Shown here piece by piece: positions 27,264 to 34,251 of a stretch of DNA of 64,000 nucleotides (positions are counted from its first letter, which is position 1; the number at the start of each line of letters is the position of its first letter). The notes under the pieces were generated by a model that did not search any database, had not been told where the DNA came from, and saw only the letters and a program-made list of their open reading frames with translations. Made by a program: the position numbers and the translations under genes. Source of the DNA: Neomesorhizobium albiziae (GTDB taxonomy: Bacteria > Pseudomonadota > Alphaproteobacteria > Rhizobiales > Rhizobiaceae); the NCBI RefSeq assembly GCF_900114255.1, contig NZ_FOSL01000013.1:62001-126000 (forward strand). Reading direction: 5' to 3'.

Positions 27264-27737
27264 TCAGGAACCGGTCCCGCGTATCTCGTCGGACGGACGA
27301 TGCGGGGTCTTTTCCCAGCGAAAAGGATCGCGGAAGAGCTGCCAGACCGCGCGCCACGCCGCGAGGGATATCATCAGCCAGTAAAACGGGGTGAACAGGG
27401 CCACATGGGCGAAACGCCGCCGCTCTTTGCGCGAAAGCGAAGTCCATCCCAACACGAGGAACGACAGGTAGCCCAGGCTGATGTTGGCTGTGTCGACGGC
27501 AAGCATCAGCGAATAGCCGGTCCCCGCATCCAGGAATACCAGGTCGGCGACCAGGAAAATGGCGCTTGCGATCAGCAGAGGATGCAGGAGAGCTGATATA
27601 AGCAAGCCGGCAAACAATATCTGGGCGACGGCAAAAGAACCACAACCGATCTCCCGCTTCAAGCGCAGGGGTGCGCGCATGTGAACCAGCCAGGTCTGGG
27701 TCCAGCCCTTGAACGGATGTTCGTCGTCGTTTATCAT
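27264..27737 (-). pseudogene. C-terminal fragment of a glycosyltransferase split by the element
   Basis: The downstream 150 codons of the glycosyltransferase whose N-terminal part lies at 49709-51328. It continues directly from the shared FKGWTQ residues into TWLVHMRAPLRLKREIG and contains about four membrane helices, as expected for the membrane-bound tail of a GT2 synthase. An ATG at 27737, contributed by element DNA, leaves the frame open (MINDDEHPFKGWTQ), so a truncated peptide could still be made, but it lacks the catalytic domain. Confidence 0.88.
27697..27714. repeat. attL-like 18-bp core repeat
   Basis: TGGGTCCAGCCCTTGAAC, identical to 49797-49814. Read on the minus strand it encodes F-K-G-W-T-Q, the residues after the QRTRW motif of the glycosyltransferase. 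Flanking bases differ on both sides, so 18 bp is the exact shared length. Confidence 0.92.
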
Positions 27738-27823
27738 CGTTCGTGAATGTACTGGAAGCCACTGAGTCGAAAGCCGTTTTCCGTTCATTGTTGTTCGCTG
27801 ACGGTTGCCTACTTCCGGGAGAT

Positions 27824-27840
27824 TTGTTGCTATCCTGTTG
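27824..27840. repeat. Left arm-type repeat
   Basis: TTGTTGCTATCCTGTTG, matching 49702-49718 at 16 of 17 positions in the same orientation. One copy lies just inside each element end, as expected for integrase arm sites; that role is inferred. Confidence 0.6.
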
Positions 27841-27881
27841 ATTCGGCCATTGGTTGCATCTGCGGTTAGGGAGACTAGGCC

Positions 27882-29150
27882 ATGAAAAAGAAACTCACCG
27901 CCATCGTGCTCGGAGCGCTCCGTCCCAACGTGAGCGCCTATTATGTTGCGGATACGGAGCAGAAAGGCTTGCGGGTTCGTGTCGCTCCATCGGGCACCAG
28001 AACCTGGAATGTTGCTTACCGGATCAAAGGGGTGAAGGGCGTGAAAAGCACTTCCCTTGGCCCCTGCGATCCGGATGGCAAGAAAGGACTCGGCCTCGCT
28101 GACGCCCGCGAAAGGGCGGCTGCAATCATGAAAGCTGCGCGATTGGGCCGCAGCCTGATCGAGGAAGAAGAGGAGGCTCGGCGGACCAAGAGCGAGCGGC
28201 TGAAGGTCACGGAACTGATCGACCGCTACGCGAAACACATCAAGAATCCCAAGCGCAAAGGCGGCCCCCTCCGTAGCGCCGTCGACATCGAGCGGCGTCT
28301 GATGCGAGCGTTGGAGGCGAAACTCGACACCGCAGCGGACTCGTTGAGGCGCATTGACATTAGTTCCCTTCTTGATCCCGTTTGGGAGGAATACCCACGC
28401 GAGGCCGAAAAGCGCCGGCAGGTAATCGGGGCGATGTACCGCTGGGGGATTGCGAAGGGCTACGTGACGGCCGATCCGACGCATGGAACCGAATCCTACG
28501 GCGACGGCGAGCCAGGCCAACGGAGACTTGAGCCGGGAGAGACCAAGGCATTTTGGGAGTGGCTGGATGAAGGGGCTGAAAGTATGCCCCCTGACTGCAT
28601 CGCCGTGCTTCGCCTGCAACTCTGCCTCGGCAATCGCGCCAGCGAAATCGGCGGCATGGACACATCCGAGCTTTGCTGGATGGGCGATACACTCTTCTGG
28701 AGGCTGCCCGCCGCCCGAGCCAAGAACAAAAAGGAACACTTCAAGCCTCTCGTGGGCCTAGCTCGCGAAATCGTCGACGAGGCCCTGAAGAGGCGCAAAC
28801 ACGGGCCGCTGTTTCGAACCGCCAATTCGGATCGCCCGATTACAGCTACTGACATTGGCGGCGCGCTTGGTAACCGTACGTTGCCGTGCGCGCATTTCAC
28901 CTCTCACGACCTCCGGCGAACCGTAGTCAGCGGCATGGACGAGCTTGGAATTTCGCTCGACACCATAGCCGCCGTCATCAGCCACCAACGTGGCACGAAA
29001 AATACGCGAACGTTGATTAAGCACTACAGCCGCGCGAATTTGGATATGCGCGTCGAAACTGCGTTGTCGACCTGGGACGCGCGGTTGCGCGATATCATTG
29101 CGGGTCGCGCTGAGCAGCTCGGCGACAACGTCGTAAAGTTGCGCGCATGA
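27882..29150 (+). CDS. Tyrosine recombinase (integrase)
   Basis: 422 residues, P4/CP4-57-type. The N-terminal arm-binding domain contains AYYVADTEQKGLRVRVAPSG, with the common DUF4102-like opening. The catalytic domain shows LQLCLGNRASEIGGM (first Arg in the R-x-x-E context), HDLRRTVVSGMDELG (the HxxR box) and, after VISHQRGTKNTRTLIKHY, the catalytic Tyr in HYSRA. It starts 168 bp inside attL and reads inward, which is the normal arrangement for an island integrase. Confidence 0.95.
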   Translation: MKKKLTAIVLGALRPNVSAYYVADTEQKGLRVRVAPSGTRTWNVAYRIKGVKGVKSTSLGPCDPDGKKGLGLADARERAAAIMKAARLGRSLIEEEEEARRTKSERLKVTELIDRYAKHIKNPKRKGGPLRSAVDIERRLMRALEAKLDTAADSLRRIDISSLLDPVWEEYPREAEKRRQVIGAMYRWGIAKGYVTADPTHGTESYGDGEPGQRRLEPGETKAFWEWLDEGAESMPPDCIAVLRLQLCLGNRASEIGGMDTSELCWMGDTLFWRLPAARAKNKKEHFKPLVGLAREIVDEALKRRKHGPLFRTANSDRPITATDIGGALGNRTLPCAHFTSHDLRRTVVSGMDELGISLDTIAAVISHQRGTKNTRTLIKHYSRANLDMRVETALSTWDARLRDIIAGRAEQLGDNVVKLRA

Positions 29151-29244
29151 CGAGATCCGCAGGGATAGGACGGCCATCCGACAAGCCGGTTAAGCACCAC
29201 CGGTTTCCCTGCGGTCCTCACGGTGCAGTCGCGAAGGTGCAGCG

Positions 29245-29916
29245 ATGACAAGAGCCTTTTCACGTTCACAGCCTTCGATTTGGAGGCGGCAGCAAGACTG
29301 GCCTTTCGAGCCTTCAGGACACTATTTTTTGGCTCGCGCTGCCCAGATTCTGTGTCCTGATGCCAACGAAGGTCTTCAAGATAAGGCGGCAGCCCCAATG
29401 CGGCGGCAGCTTGCGGACGGAGAGCTTCGTGCGGTTGCCCTCCTGGGTAACGGCACGCTTGCACCGGTACGATCTGACGCGTGGGTTGTGGACGAGAATT
29501 TCTCCCAATGGTTTTCGGCGTGCCAGATCACGAATTTCGCGCTGTTTGGCTCCGGCATACACCCCCTGGCGGGTGTTACTTACCATTGGTTGTTCGTCGA
29601 TCGCGCGGGACTAGATAGCATTGTGGGAAGTGCGAGGATCGCCCCCGGGATTGAGGCGTTCCCGGCTGATCGCGGCCTCAGGGGGCGACGGCCGGCGTAC
29701 GACTGGCCAGCGTTTGATGCGGAAGCGACCAGCAAACTAGAAGAAGAAGGAGCCTTCAATCCGGCAGTAGACGCCAATTGGAACAAGGCGGCACTAGAAC
29801 GTCACATGCAGGAATGGTGCGCCAAGAACTGGGGCAAGGAGCCAGGCGAATCCACTATCCGTGACAAACTCACTAAAGTTGAAGCGGATTTCGTCGCGGG
29901 CCGAAAAAGCCAATAA
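29245..29916 (+). CDS. Integrase-adjacent hypothetical protein
   Basis: 223 residues, unknown function. The C-terminal part (RPAYDWPAFDAEATSKLEEE, then LERHMQEWCAKNWGKEPGES and TIRDKLTKVEADF) matches a pattern I associate with proteins encoded next to alphaproteobacterial island integrases, ending in a possible HTH (GESTIRDKL). The N-terminus is Trp-rich (IWRRQQDWPF). It is followed 106 bp later by the AlpA-like gene. It may be a DNA-binding accessory protein. Confidence 0.65.
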   Translation: MTRAFSRSQPSIWRRQQDWPFEPSGHYFLARAAQILCPDANEGLQDKAAAPMRRQLADGELRAVALLGNGTLAPVRSDAWVVDENFSQWFSACQITNFALFGSGIHPLAGVTYHWLFVDRAGLDSIVGSARIAPGIEAFPADRGLRGRRPAYDWPAFDAEATSKLEEEGAFNPAVDANWNKAALERHMQEWCAKNWGKEPGESTIRDKLTKVEADFVAGRKSQ

Positions 29917-30022
29917 ATCATTTCCGACCTTTCCGGCTTTTCCGTCCGACTTCAGCAGACGAACAGAGCAAGTTTCTCCCGCATTCACCGGCGTTCCGGT
30001 GCGTTCATCAAAGGAGAAACAC

Positions 30023-30199
30023 ATGACCAAGCTTGCAGTGAGCATACCCGAGGCGGTTCAGATGACCGGCATCGGACGTTCGTCCATCTACTTGCTCTTT
30101 CGCGAAGGCAAACTTGCCCGACGCAAGAGCGGCAAGCGCACCCTGATCCTTGTCGAGGATCTAGAGCGCTACGTCAAAAACCTTCCGGCGGCATCGTGA
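30023..30199 (+). CDS. AlpA-like HTH protein (putative excisionase), left copy
   Basis: 58 residues with the MerR/AlpA-type winged HTH (SIPEAVQMTGIGRSSIYLLF, REGKLARRKSGKRTLIL, DLERYVKNLP). The start follows AAAGGAGAAACAC. Small proteins of this type regulate or act as excisionases for integrative elements. It heads a series of overlapping genes leading to a replication-like protein. A second, related protein is at 49440-49658. Confidence 0.85.
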   Translation: MTKLAVSIPEAVQMTGIGRSSIYLLFREGKLARRKSGKRTLILVEDLERYVKNLPAAS

Positions 30200-30208
30200 G
30201 GTGCCGTC

Positions 30209-30415
30209 ATGAAGCTAAAAACTGAAACCGCCGCCCCGATTGCAGTCGGGAACGGCGGCGATATTTCCAAAGCTGTGACGGCTGGAGATTATCGCACCCT
30301 TACCCTCAGCGCAACGGAAATCGCCTCGTCGATCATCGCGGCGCGCTTCCGGCTCTCTCCCTGCATGGCTCGTCTCGTCTGCGAGCTGGCCCAGCTCGGC
30401 GGGAGGCTCGCATGA
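30209..30415 (+). CDS. Small element protein, 68 aa
   Basis: Unknown. The C-terminal half (LSATEIASSIIAARFRLSPC, MARLVCELAQLGGRLA) is helical and could be a small HTH-like unit. The start is 9 bp after the AlpA-like gene, and its stop overlaps the next start by ATGA, showing it belongs to the same translationally coupled operon. Confidence 0.6.
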   Translation: MKLKTETAAPIAVGNGGDISKAVTAGDYRTLTLSATEIASSIIAARFRLSPCMARLVCELAQLGGRLA

Positions 30416-30732
30416 GAGTGGACACCCTCAACAATACCGCGGCAATCCCGCTTGTCTCTCATCGGAAGAGCGATGACGACTATCAGGCCGTCGTCGCCCA
30501 GATCAACGACCGCTGGCGTGTCATCGTCTGCAAGGACGGCATCCAGTGGATATTGCAGCGTAGGACGCGGGCAGAGAGCCCGGATGGAGCGCGATGGGAG
30601 GGCCGGAGCTACCTCCGGAGCCGAAACGCGTTGATCAGCGTCAGCCGTGACTCTGCGGGCGAAATTAACCCCAAAGCGGCGGCGATCCTCGAAGCCCTTC
30701 CGAGCATGATCGGGATCGGGGGTGCGATATGA
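30412..30732 (+). CDS. Element protein, 106 aa
   Basis: Unknown function. It contains QINDRWRVIVCKDGIQWILQ followed by RRTRAESPDGARWEGRSYLR, a pattern seen in small rhizobial phage and island proteins but without an assigned role. ATGA overlaps link it to the genes before and after. Confidence 0.6.
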   Translation: MRVDTLNNTAAIPLVSHRKSDDDYQAVVAQINDRWRVIVCKDGIQWILQRRTRAESPDGARWEGRSYLRSRNALISVSRDSAGEINPKAAAILEALPSMIGIGGAI

Positions 30733-31022
30733 GTCAGAAACTTCGCATCCTTGCCAAGATCGAGCCGGACGGCGGTGTCCACGAAGTCGTTGGGCGCGAT
30801 GCCTGGGCCCTGCTCAATCTGCTTCGTTCCGGCGAGAACGGCTGCACGCCGATCGACACCCCAGGGCCGCGTTGGTCACACTACGTGTTCAAGCTCCGGC
30901 GCGCCGGTTTCATCATCGAGACCATCGACGAGTCCCATGGTGGGCCATTTGCCGGGTCGCATGCCCGGTATGTGCTTCGATCGACTGTGACGGTGCTCGA
31001 AGAGCGAGGAGTCGCAGCGTGA
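30729..31022 (+). CDS. Winged-helix-like element protein
   Basis: 97 residues. GRDAWALLNLLRSGENGCTP, then DTPGPRWSHYVFKLRRAGF and IIETIDESHGGPFAGSHARY read as a winged-helix DNA-binding domain of the kind used to choose residues by context (helix ALLNLL, recognition HYVFKLRRAG, wing). It overlaps both neighbours by four bases. It is probably a regulator or accessory of replication. Confidence 0.7.
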   Translation: MSQKLRILAKIEPDGGVHEVVGRDAWALLNLLRSGENGCTPIDTPGPRWSHYVFKLRRAGFIIETIDESHGGPFAGSHARYVLRSTVTVLEERGVAA

Positions 31023-31489
31023 GCAAGCGCGAGTTCTCGAAAGTTTCCCCGGCCGTTTGGCGGTCGGGGAGATTCACCGGATTGGAGTGCAGCACCGCCC
31101 AGGTGCTGTATCTCTATTTCCTCACCTGTGAACACCAAAACAGCGCCGGCTGCTTCAGGCTGCCAGATGGCTACGCCTGTTCGGATCTAGGATGGGACGC
31201 TGCCAAGTACGCCGCGGCCCGAGACAAGCTTATTGCCGCCGAGCTTATCACTGTCGATCCGGGGACAGCCGAAATCTATGTGGATCGTTGGCTGAAGCAC
31301 AATCCGCCGATGAACGAGAAGCATGCGCTCGGGACGCAACGCATCATTGAGAACATCGAGAGTGATGCGATCCGCGAGAAAGTCGAGGCCGATTTCCTGG
31401 AAGCCGATGAGGCACGCTCTTCAAAGGTGGTGGCCTTGCACTCATCAGCCCTTGCAAACACCCGCATAATGCGTGGCGGGAGGGGCTGA
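31019..31489 (+). CDS. Phage-type replication protein (replisome-organiser-like)
   Basis: 156 residues, starting with GTG inside a GTGA overlap. The N-terminus (WRSGRFTGLECSTAQVLYLY, then FLTCEHQNSAGCFRLPDGY and DLGWDAAKYAAARDKLIAA) matches the first domain of phage replication initiators such as lambda-O-like or DnaD-like proteins, which recognise an origin and recruit a helicase loader. The C-terminus continues into KHNPPMNEKHALGTQ. A tandem purine-rich tract lies immediately downstream and could be the origin. Confidence 0.75.
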   Translation: MSKREFSKVSPAVWRSGRFTGLECSTAQVLYLYFLTCEHQNSAGCFRLPDGYACSDLGWDAAKYAAARDKLIAAELITVDPGTAEIYVDRWLKHNPPMNEKHALGTQRIIENIESDAIREKVEADFLEADEARSSKVVALHSSALANTRIMRGGRG

Positions 31490-31704
31490 TGGGCATACCC
31501 TATGCATACGGTATCGAGACCCTATCGATATATAGAGACAGAGACAGAGACCTGAGACAGAGACCGAGAGAGAGACAAGACAGAGACAAAAACAGAGAAA
31601 AAGACCTAAGAGGGTCAAAAGCGTTTTCGCCAAAAAAAGAGGGCTTTGGAGGGAAAGAGCCTCAATCCCGAACCGTTTGCGCACTTCATGGAAGCCTCCC
31701 ATGA
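31489..31704 (+). CDS. Possible small Arg/Asp-repeat protein overlying a purine-rich tract
   Basis: 71 codons with an ATG overlapping the previous stop (TGATG). The product has a run of RD/RE repeats (IYRDRDRDLRQRPRERQDRD) because it spans the GAGACA tract. It may be a real coupled gene, or merely an open frame across an origin-like repeat. The composition is unlike its neighbours. Confidence 0.35.
   Translation: MGIPYAYGIETLSIYRDRDRDLRQRPRERQDRDKNREKDLRGSKAFSPKKEGFGGKEPQSRTVCALHGSLP
31498..31613. repeat. Purine-rich tandem tract (GAGACA hexamers)
   Basis: From 31535 to about 31606 the plus strand is almost purely A/G/C with repeated GAGACA or close variants (at least seven copies). It is preceded by two copies of an ACCCTAT-n2-ATA motif at about 31498 and 31520. 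Repeats next to a replication-initiator gene suggest an iteron-like origin; nothing else in the window resembles this tract. Confidence 0.65.
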
Positions 31705-31741
31705 ATGGCAACACGCTCCTCTCCGAAAATTCCATAGTTTG

Positions 31742-32923
31742 CTAGGCCATGCCAGGCATCGCCCTGCGCATATACTGGTCGAACAGTGGAACCGTAAAGG
31801 CGGTATCTCCATGCGCGGGGGAATAAATCATTCCCTTCAGTATCAGGCCATTTCTGACAGGTGCAACCGAAGTTGTTTTCACGTTGAGTTTCTCGGCAAT
31901 ATCACCTGATCGATGTGTGCCACCGCCCAATTCGGCCAGTGCCCGCATATATTTCCGCTCGGACGGAGTGCAGCGATCGAAACGCACCTTAAAGAAACTT
32001 TGATCAAGCTCCTTTATGGCCATCTGTGTAGCCGCCTCCACGATTTCGAGACTTATCACTTCGGTTGGTGCAGCATTCCAAGCCTCATAGGCCCACTGCT
32101 GTAGAAAATATGGATATCGCTCCGTCTGCGCCAAGATTGATTCAATGGCATCTTGCTCAAAAACGACGCCTTCGGATCGAGCAGGGTTCACTATGGCTGC
32201 AATAGCATCGGGACTTTCGAGCGCCCCTATTTGGGGGAATCGAAAAAGACGCTCGGTGTATGACTTCGAATTTCCAGCGAGGCCCAATATTTGGGGCAGG
32301 CCGGCTCCAATCAGAATGAGCGGTAGCGAAGCCTGATTAATTCGGTGGATCGCCATAATCAGTGAGCTGAATTCCTTCTCCGAAAGGTATTGAAGTTCGT
32401 CCATGAGGATCGCGACCGGCCGACCCGCGCTCTTTGCAGCATCGGCAACGACCTCCACTAGGGCGGGCAGGTCAACCTCTAAATCGCCACTGTCGGCGAC
32501 GCCGACTTCGGGATCGACACTCAATCCCACCTCAATGTCGCTGACCTTGACGGAAAGCCCGCTAAGGAAGCTTTTCAGAACTCGTAGGCCTTTCCGCGCT
32601 TTCTCTTTGGCATTCTCGAGAAGGCTAAGTTCGTAAAGGATGCTTCTCAGTCCAGGCACCAACAGCGCGGGAAGAGTCTTTCCTTCGTGAGCTTCAATGA
32701 GGATCGTGGCGTACCTCTCTTGTTCAGCTATGCTGCGGATTTTATTAAGCAACACCGTCTTCCCAACGCCGCGCAACCCTACAAGAACTAGACTCTGCGC
32801 AGCTTTCCCGATGGCGATTCGGCGCAGGGCGACTGTCGCCTGCTCAATGAGCTCACTTCGTCCCGCAAGTTCTGGCGGCGGACTTCCTGCGCCAGGGGCG
32901 TAGGGATTTCTCACTGGATCCAA
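31742..32923 (-). CDS. Orphan AAA/STAND-type ATPase
   Basis: 393 residues. Walker A LVGLRGVGKTVLLNKI (about residues 47-62), Walker B VAILMDELQYLS, sensor region LILIGAGLPQILG and a C-terminal winged-helix-like part (ALAELGGGTHRSGDIAEKLN, VKTTSVAPVRNGLILKGMIY). This layout resembles Orc/Cdc6-like or MoxR-like ATP-binding proteins found in plasmids and islands. It has no effector domain. It is transcribed against the flanking operon and has a 13-bp inverted repeat just before its start. Role: replication/partition or regulation, unresolved. Confidence 0.85.
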   Translation of the reverse strand: MDPVRNPYAPGAGSPPPELAGRSELIEQATVALRRIAIGKAAQSLVLVGLRGVGKTVLLNKIRSIAEQERYATILIEAHEGKTLPALLVPGLRSILYELSLLENAKEKARKGLRVLKSFLSGLSVKVSDIEVGLSVDPEVGVADSGDLEVDLPALVEVVADAAKSAGRPVAILMDELQYLSEKEFSSLIMAIHRINQASLPLILIGAGLPQILGLAGNSKSYTERLFRFPQIGALESPDAIAAIVNPARSEGVVFEQDAIESILAQTERYPYFLQQWAYEAWNAAPTEVISLEIVEAATQMAIKELDQSFFKVRFDRCTPSERKYMRALAELGGGTHRSGDIAEKLNVKTTSVAPVRNGLILKGMIYSPAHGDTAFTVPLFDQYMRRAMPGMA

Positions 32924-32935
32924 TTTTGAAGCACC

Positions 32936-32973
32936 TTACCCGTTTATAGCTCGTTTGGGATATAAACGGGTAA
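32936..32973. promoter_or_regulatory. 13-bp perfect inverted repeat before the ATPase gene
   Basis: TTACCCGTTTATA (32936-32948) and TATAAACGGGTAA (32961-32973) are exact complements with a 12-bp spacer. The repeat ends 13 bp from the ATPase start codon, so it would cover the leader or promoter. It is a candidate operator. Confidence 0.7.
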
Positions 32974-33216
32974 CTCTCTAATAAGTCAATGACCTGCCCT
33001 CCGGCGTGCGGATCGGTGCTAGAGAAACCAAATTGCGCATCCGCACATCGCCAATTATGCGGAACGCCACTATTGCTTAAGGGCTGTAGGATGATCCTGT
33101 GCAATCACAGGAGACGGCTCTCATGCGCCCGCCGCGATGATAGTCACCATCAGGTGAATTTTCTCGGATGAGGCGCGTGCCCAGAAGGGCACGCGGAGCG
33201 GCGCAATCCCTGCCGA

Positions 33217-33330
33217 TCAAGATGTATGGATTTTGGTCTGCCTGTCGCAACCAGAGCTACCGTCGCCCGGACCCGCTGTGGCCGGTGCGATTGCGAAGAG
33301 TGCGATCAGAACTGCGATGACGATGCGCAT
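33217..33330 (-). CDS. Tiny exported peptide, 37 aa
   Basis: A good ribosome-binding site (CAGGAGTTCCGAT) precedes the ATG at 33330. The product is a signal-like sequence (MRIVIAVLIALFAIAPATAG) plus a short Gly/Ser/Cys tail of 17 residues (PGDGSSGCDRQTKIHTS). It may be a small secreted peptide. No relative recognised. The surrounding region (32974-33560) holds no other convincing gene. Confidence 0.5.
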   Translation of the reverse strand: MRIVIAVLIALFAIAPATAGPGDGSSGCDRQTKIHTS

Positions 33331-33560
33331 ATCGGAACTCCTGCTTATCAGCCCTGAGAACGGTAGCGCGCACCCAACTCCTTGACGAGGGCGGGCACTT
33401 CACAATTTTGAGAGGTCTTCTCGGGCCGCTCCGGGAAAGGGTTAGCAAACTTCTGGACGCAAGCGGACAATAGAATACGACGGCGCACACTACTGAACGT
33501 CACTTAAGTATCTGTTTTTATTAGCATTTCGTCCTTACATTGCTTCCGGTGATCTGCTAG

Positions 33561-33576
33561 AATCACCACAGTGATT
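33561..33576. promoter_or_regulatory. Palindrome upstream of the ribbon-helix-helix gene
   Basis: AATCACCACAGTGATT forms a 6-bp perfect palindrome with a 4-bp centre, 11 bp before the start of a ribbon-helix-helix protein gene and overlapping its ribosome-binding region. Autoregulation by the encoded protein is likely, as is usual for this class. Confidence 0.6.
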
Positions 33577-33587
33577 TGGAGGCAGCA

Positions 33588-33743
33588 ATGCGATTTGCCG
33601 AAGCAATGGACGACTTGATTCAGGTCCGCGTGGCGCGCGACGAAAAGCGCCATTTGATCGAGATTGCCCGCAAGCGTGGGTTGACGCTTTCGGAGTTTCT
33701 TCGCGAAACAGCGACCGATGCGGCTCGCAGGGTGGCGGCATAG
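33588..33743 (+). CDS. Ribbon-helix-helix DNA-binding protein, 51 aa
   Basis: A short Arc/CopG-like protein: MDDLIQVRVARDEKRHLIEI supplies the beta strand (residues 10-16) and first helix, ARKRGLTLSEFLRETATDAA the second helix with the G-x-S/T turn. The start follows TTTGGAGGCAGCA. Its stop is two bases before the next start. Such proteins act in antitoxin, plasmid-partition or mobilisation regulation; no toxin with a known fold is adjacent. Confidence 0.75.
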   Translation: MRFAEAMDDLIQVRVARDEKRHLIEIARKRGLTLSEFLRETATDAARRVAA

Positions 33744-33745
33744 CC

Positions 33746-33946
33746 ATGGCTCTCGTAACCGCTCCTCCCATCACGCTCATGCAACTCTGGCGGCTCCATC
33801 GGAACGAGTGCCGCGCGATTGGTGGCATCGTCGCTGACGCCAGAGCAGGAACGTTGCCGGGTGTCGCACCTCTTCCGAGCGGTCACGGCTTCAAGGTGAC
33901 GGATCGGTCTGCGGCGTTGGCTGCGATGAGCAGGGAGTTAGGGTGA
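33746..33946 (+). CDS. Small HTH-like protein, 66 aa
   Basis: Begins two bases after the ribbon-helix-helix gene. LMQLWRLHRNECRAIGGIVA, DARAGTLPGVAPLPSGHGFK and VTDRSAALAAMSREL look like a small excisionase/MerR-like DNA-binding protein, but I cannot assign a family. Gene pairing suggests it works with the preceding regulator. Confidence 0.55.
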   Translation: MALVTAPPITLMQLWRLHRNECRAIGGIVADARAGTLPGVAPLPSGHGFKVTDRSAALAAMSRELG

Positions 33947-33964
33947 TGGAAACGCCTTCTGCCT

Positions 33965-34210
33965 TCAGGTGCAGGGGAGCCACTCGTGTTCCTTGAAGCA
34001 GTAGCCGTTCTCAGCGAGACGCGAGGTCAAATTGGCCTTATCTGCGCACGCCTTCTTAACGAGGTCTTCGCTGATCTTCTCGCCGTCGTGATTTTCGCCC
34101 GCTTCGCAAGCGTAGCTCGCATCGTAAAACTGCAAGATGACGGGCTGAGCGTCAAAAGCAAAGCTTGGCGTGGAAAAGACTATAGCAGTGCTGAACAGAA
34201 AGACCTTCAC
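33965..34210 (-). CDS. Small exported protein, 81 aa
   Basis: The GTG at 34210 is favoured because GGAGGGTGAC precedes it and the protein then begins directly with a signal peptide (VKVFLFSTAIVFSTPSFAF); an ATG at 34222 is also open. The mature part has four cysteines (YACEAG, KKACADKAN, NGYCFKEHEWLPCT), suggesting disulfides. Function unknown. It is convergent with the ribbon-helix-helix pair and divergent from the large lytic protein. Confidence 0.65.
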   Translation of the reverse strand: MKVFLFSTAIVFSTPSFAFDAQPVILQFYDASYACEAGENHDGEKISEDLVKKACADKANLTSRLAENGYCFKEHEWLPCT

Positions 34211-34251
34211 GTCACCCTCCATGGCGATTTCTTATCATATGGGGCGGGATA

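Noticed and set aside
31531-31613. A CRISPR-like array
   Set aside because: The repeats are hexamers in one purine-rich tract with no unique spacers and no cas genes nearby.
31742-32923. The ATPase as a STAND-type defence NTPase
   Set aside because: It lacks an N-terminal effector and C-terminal repeat sensor; the winged-helix end fits a replication or partition ATPase better.
33257-33490. A 77-aa minus-strand frame
   Set aside because: No ribosome-binding site, and it overlaps the better supported 37-aa signal-peptide gene.
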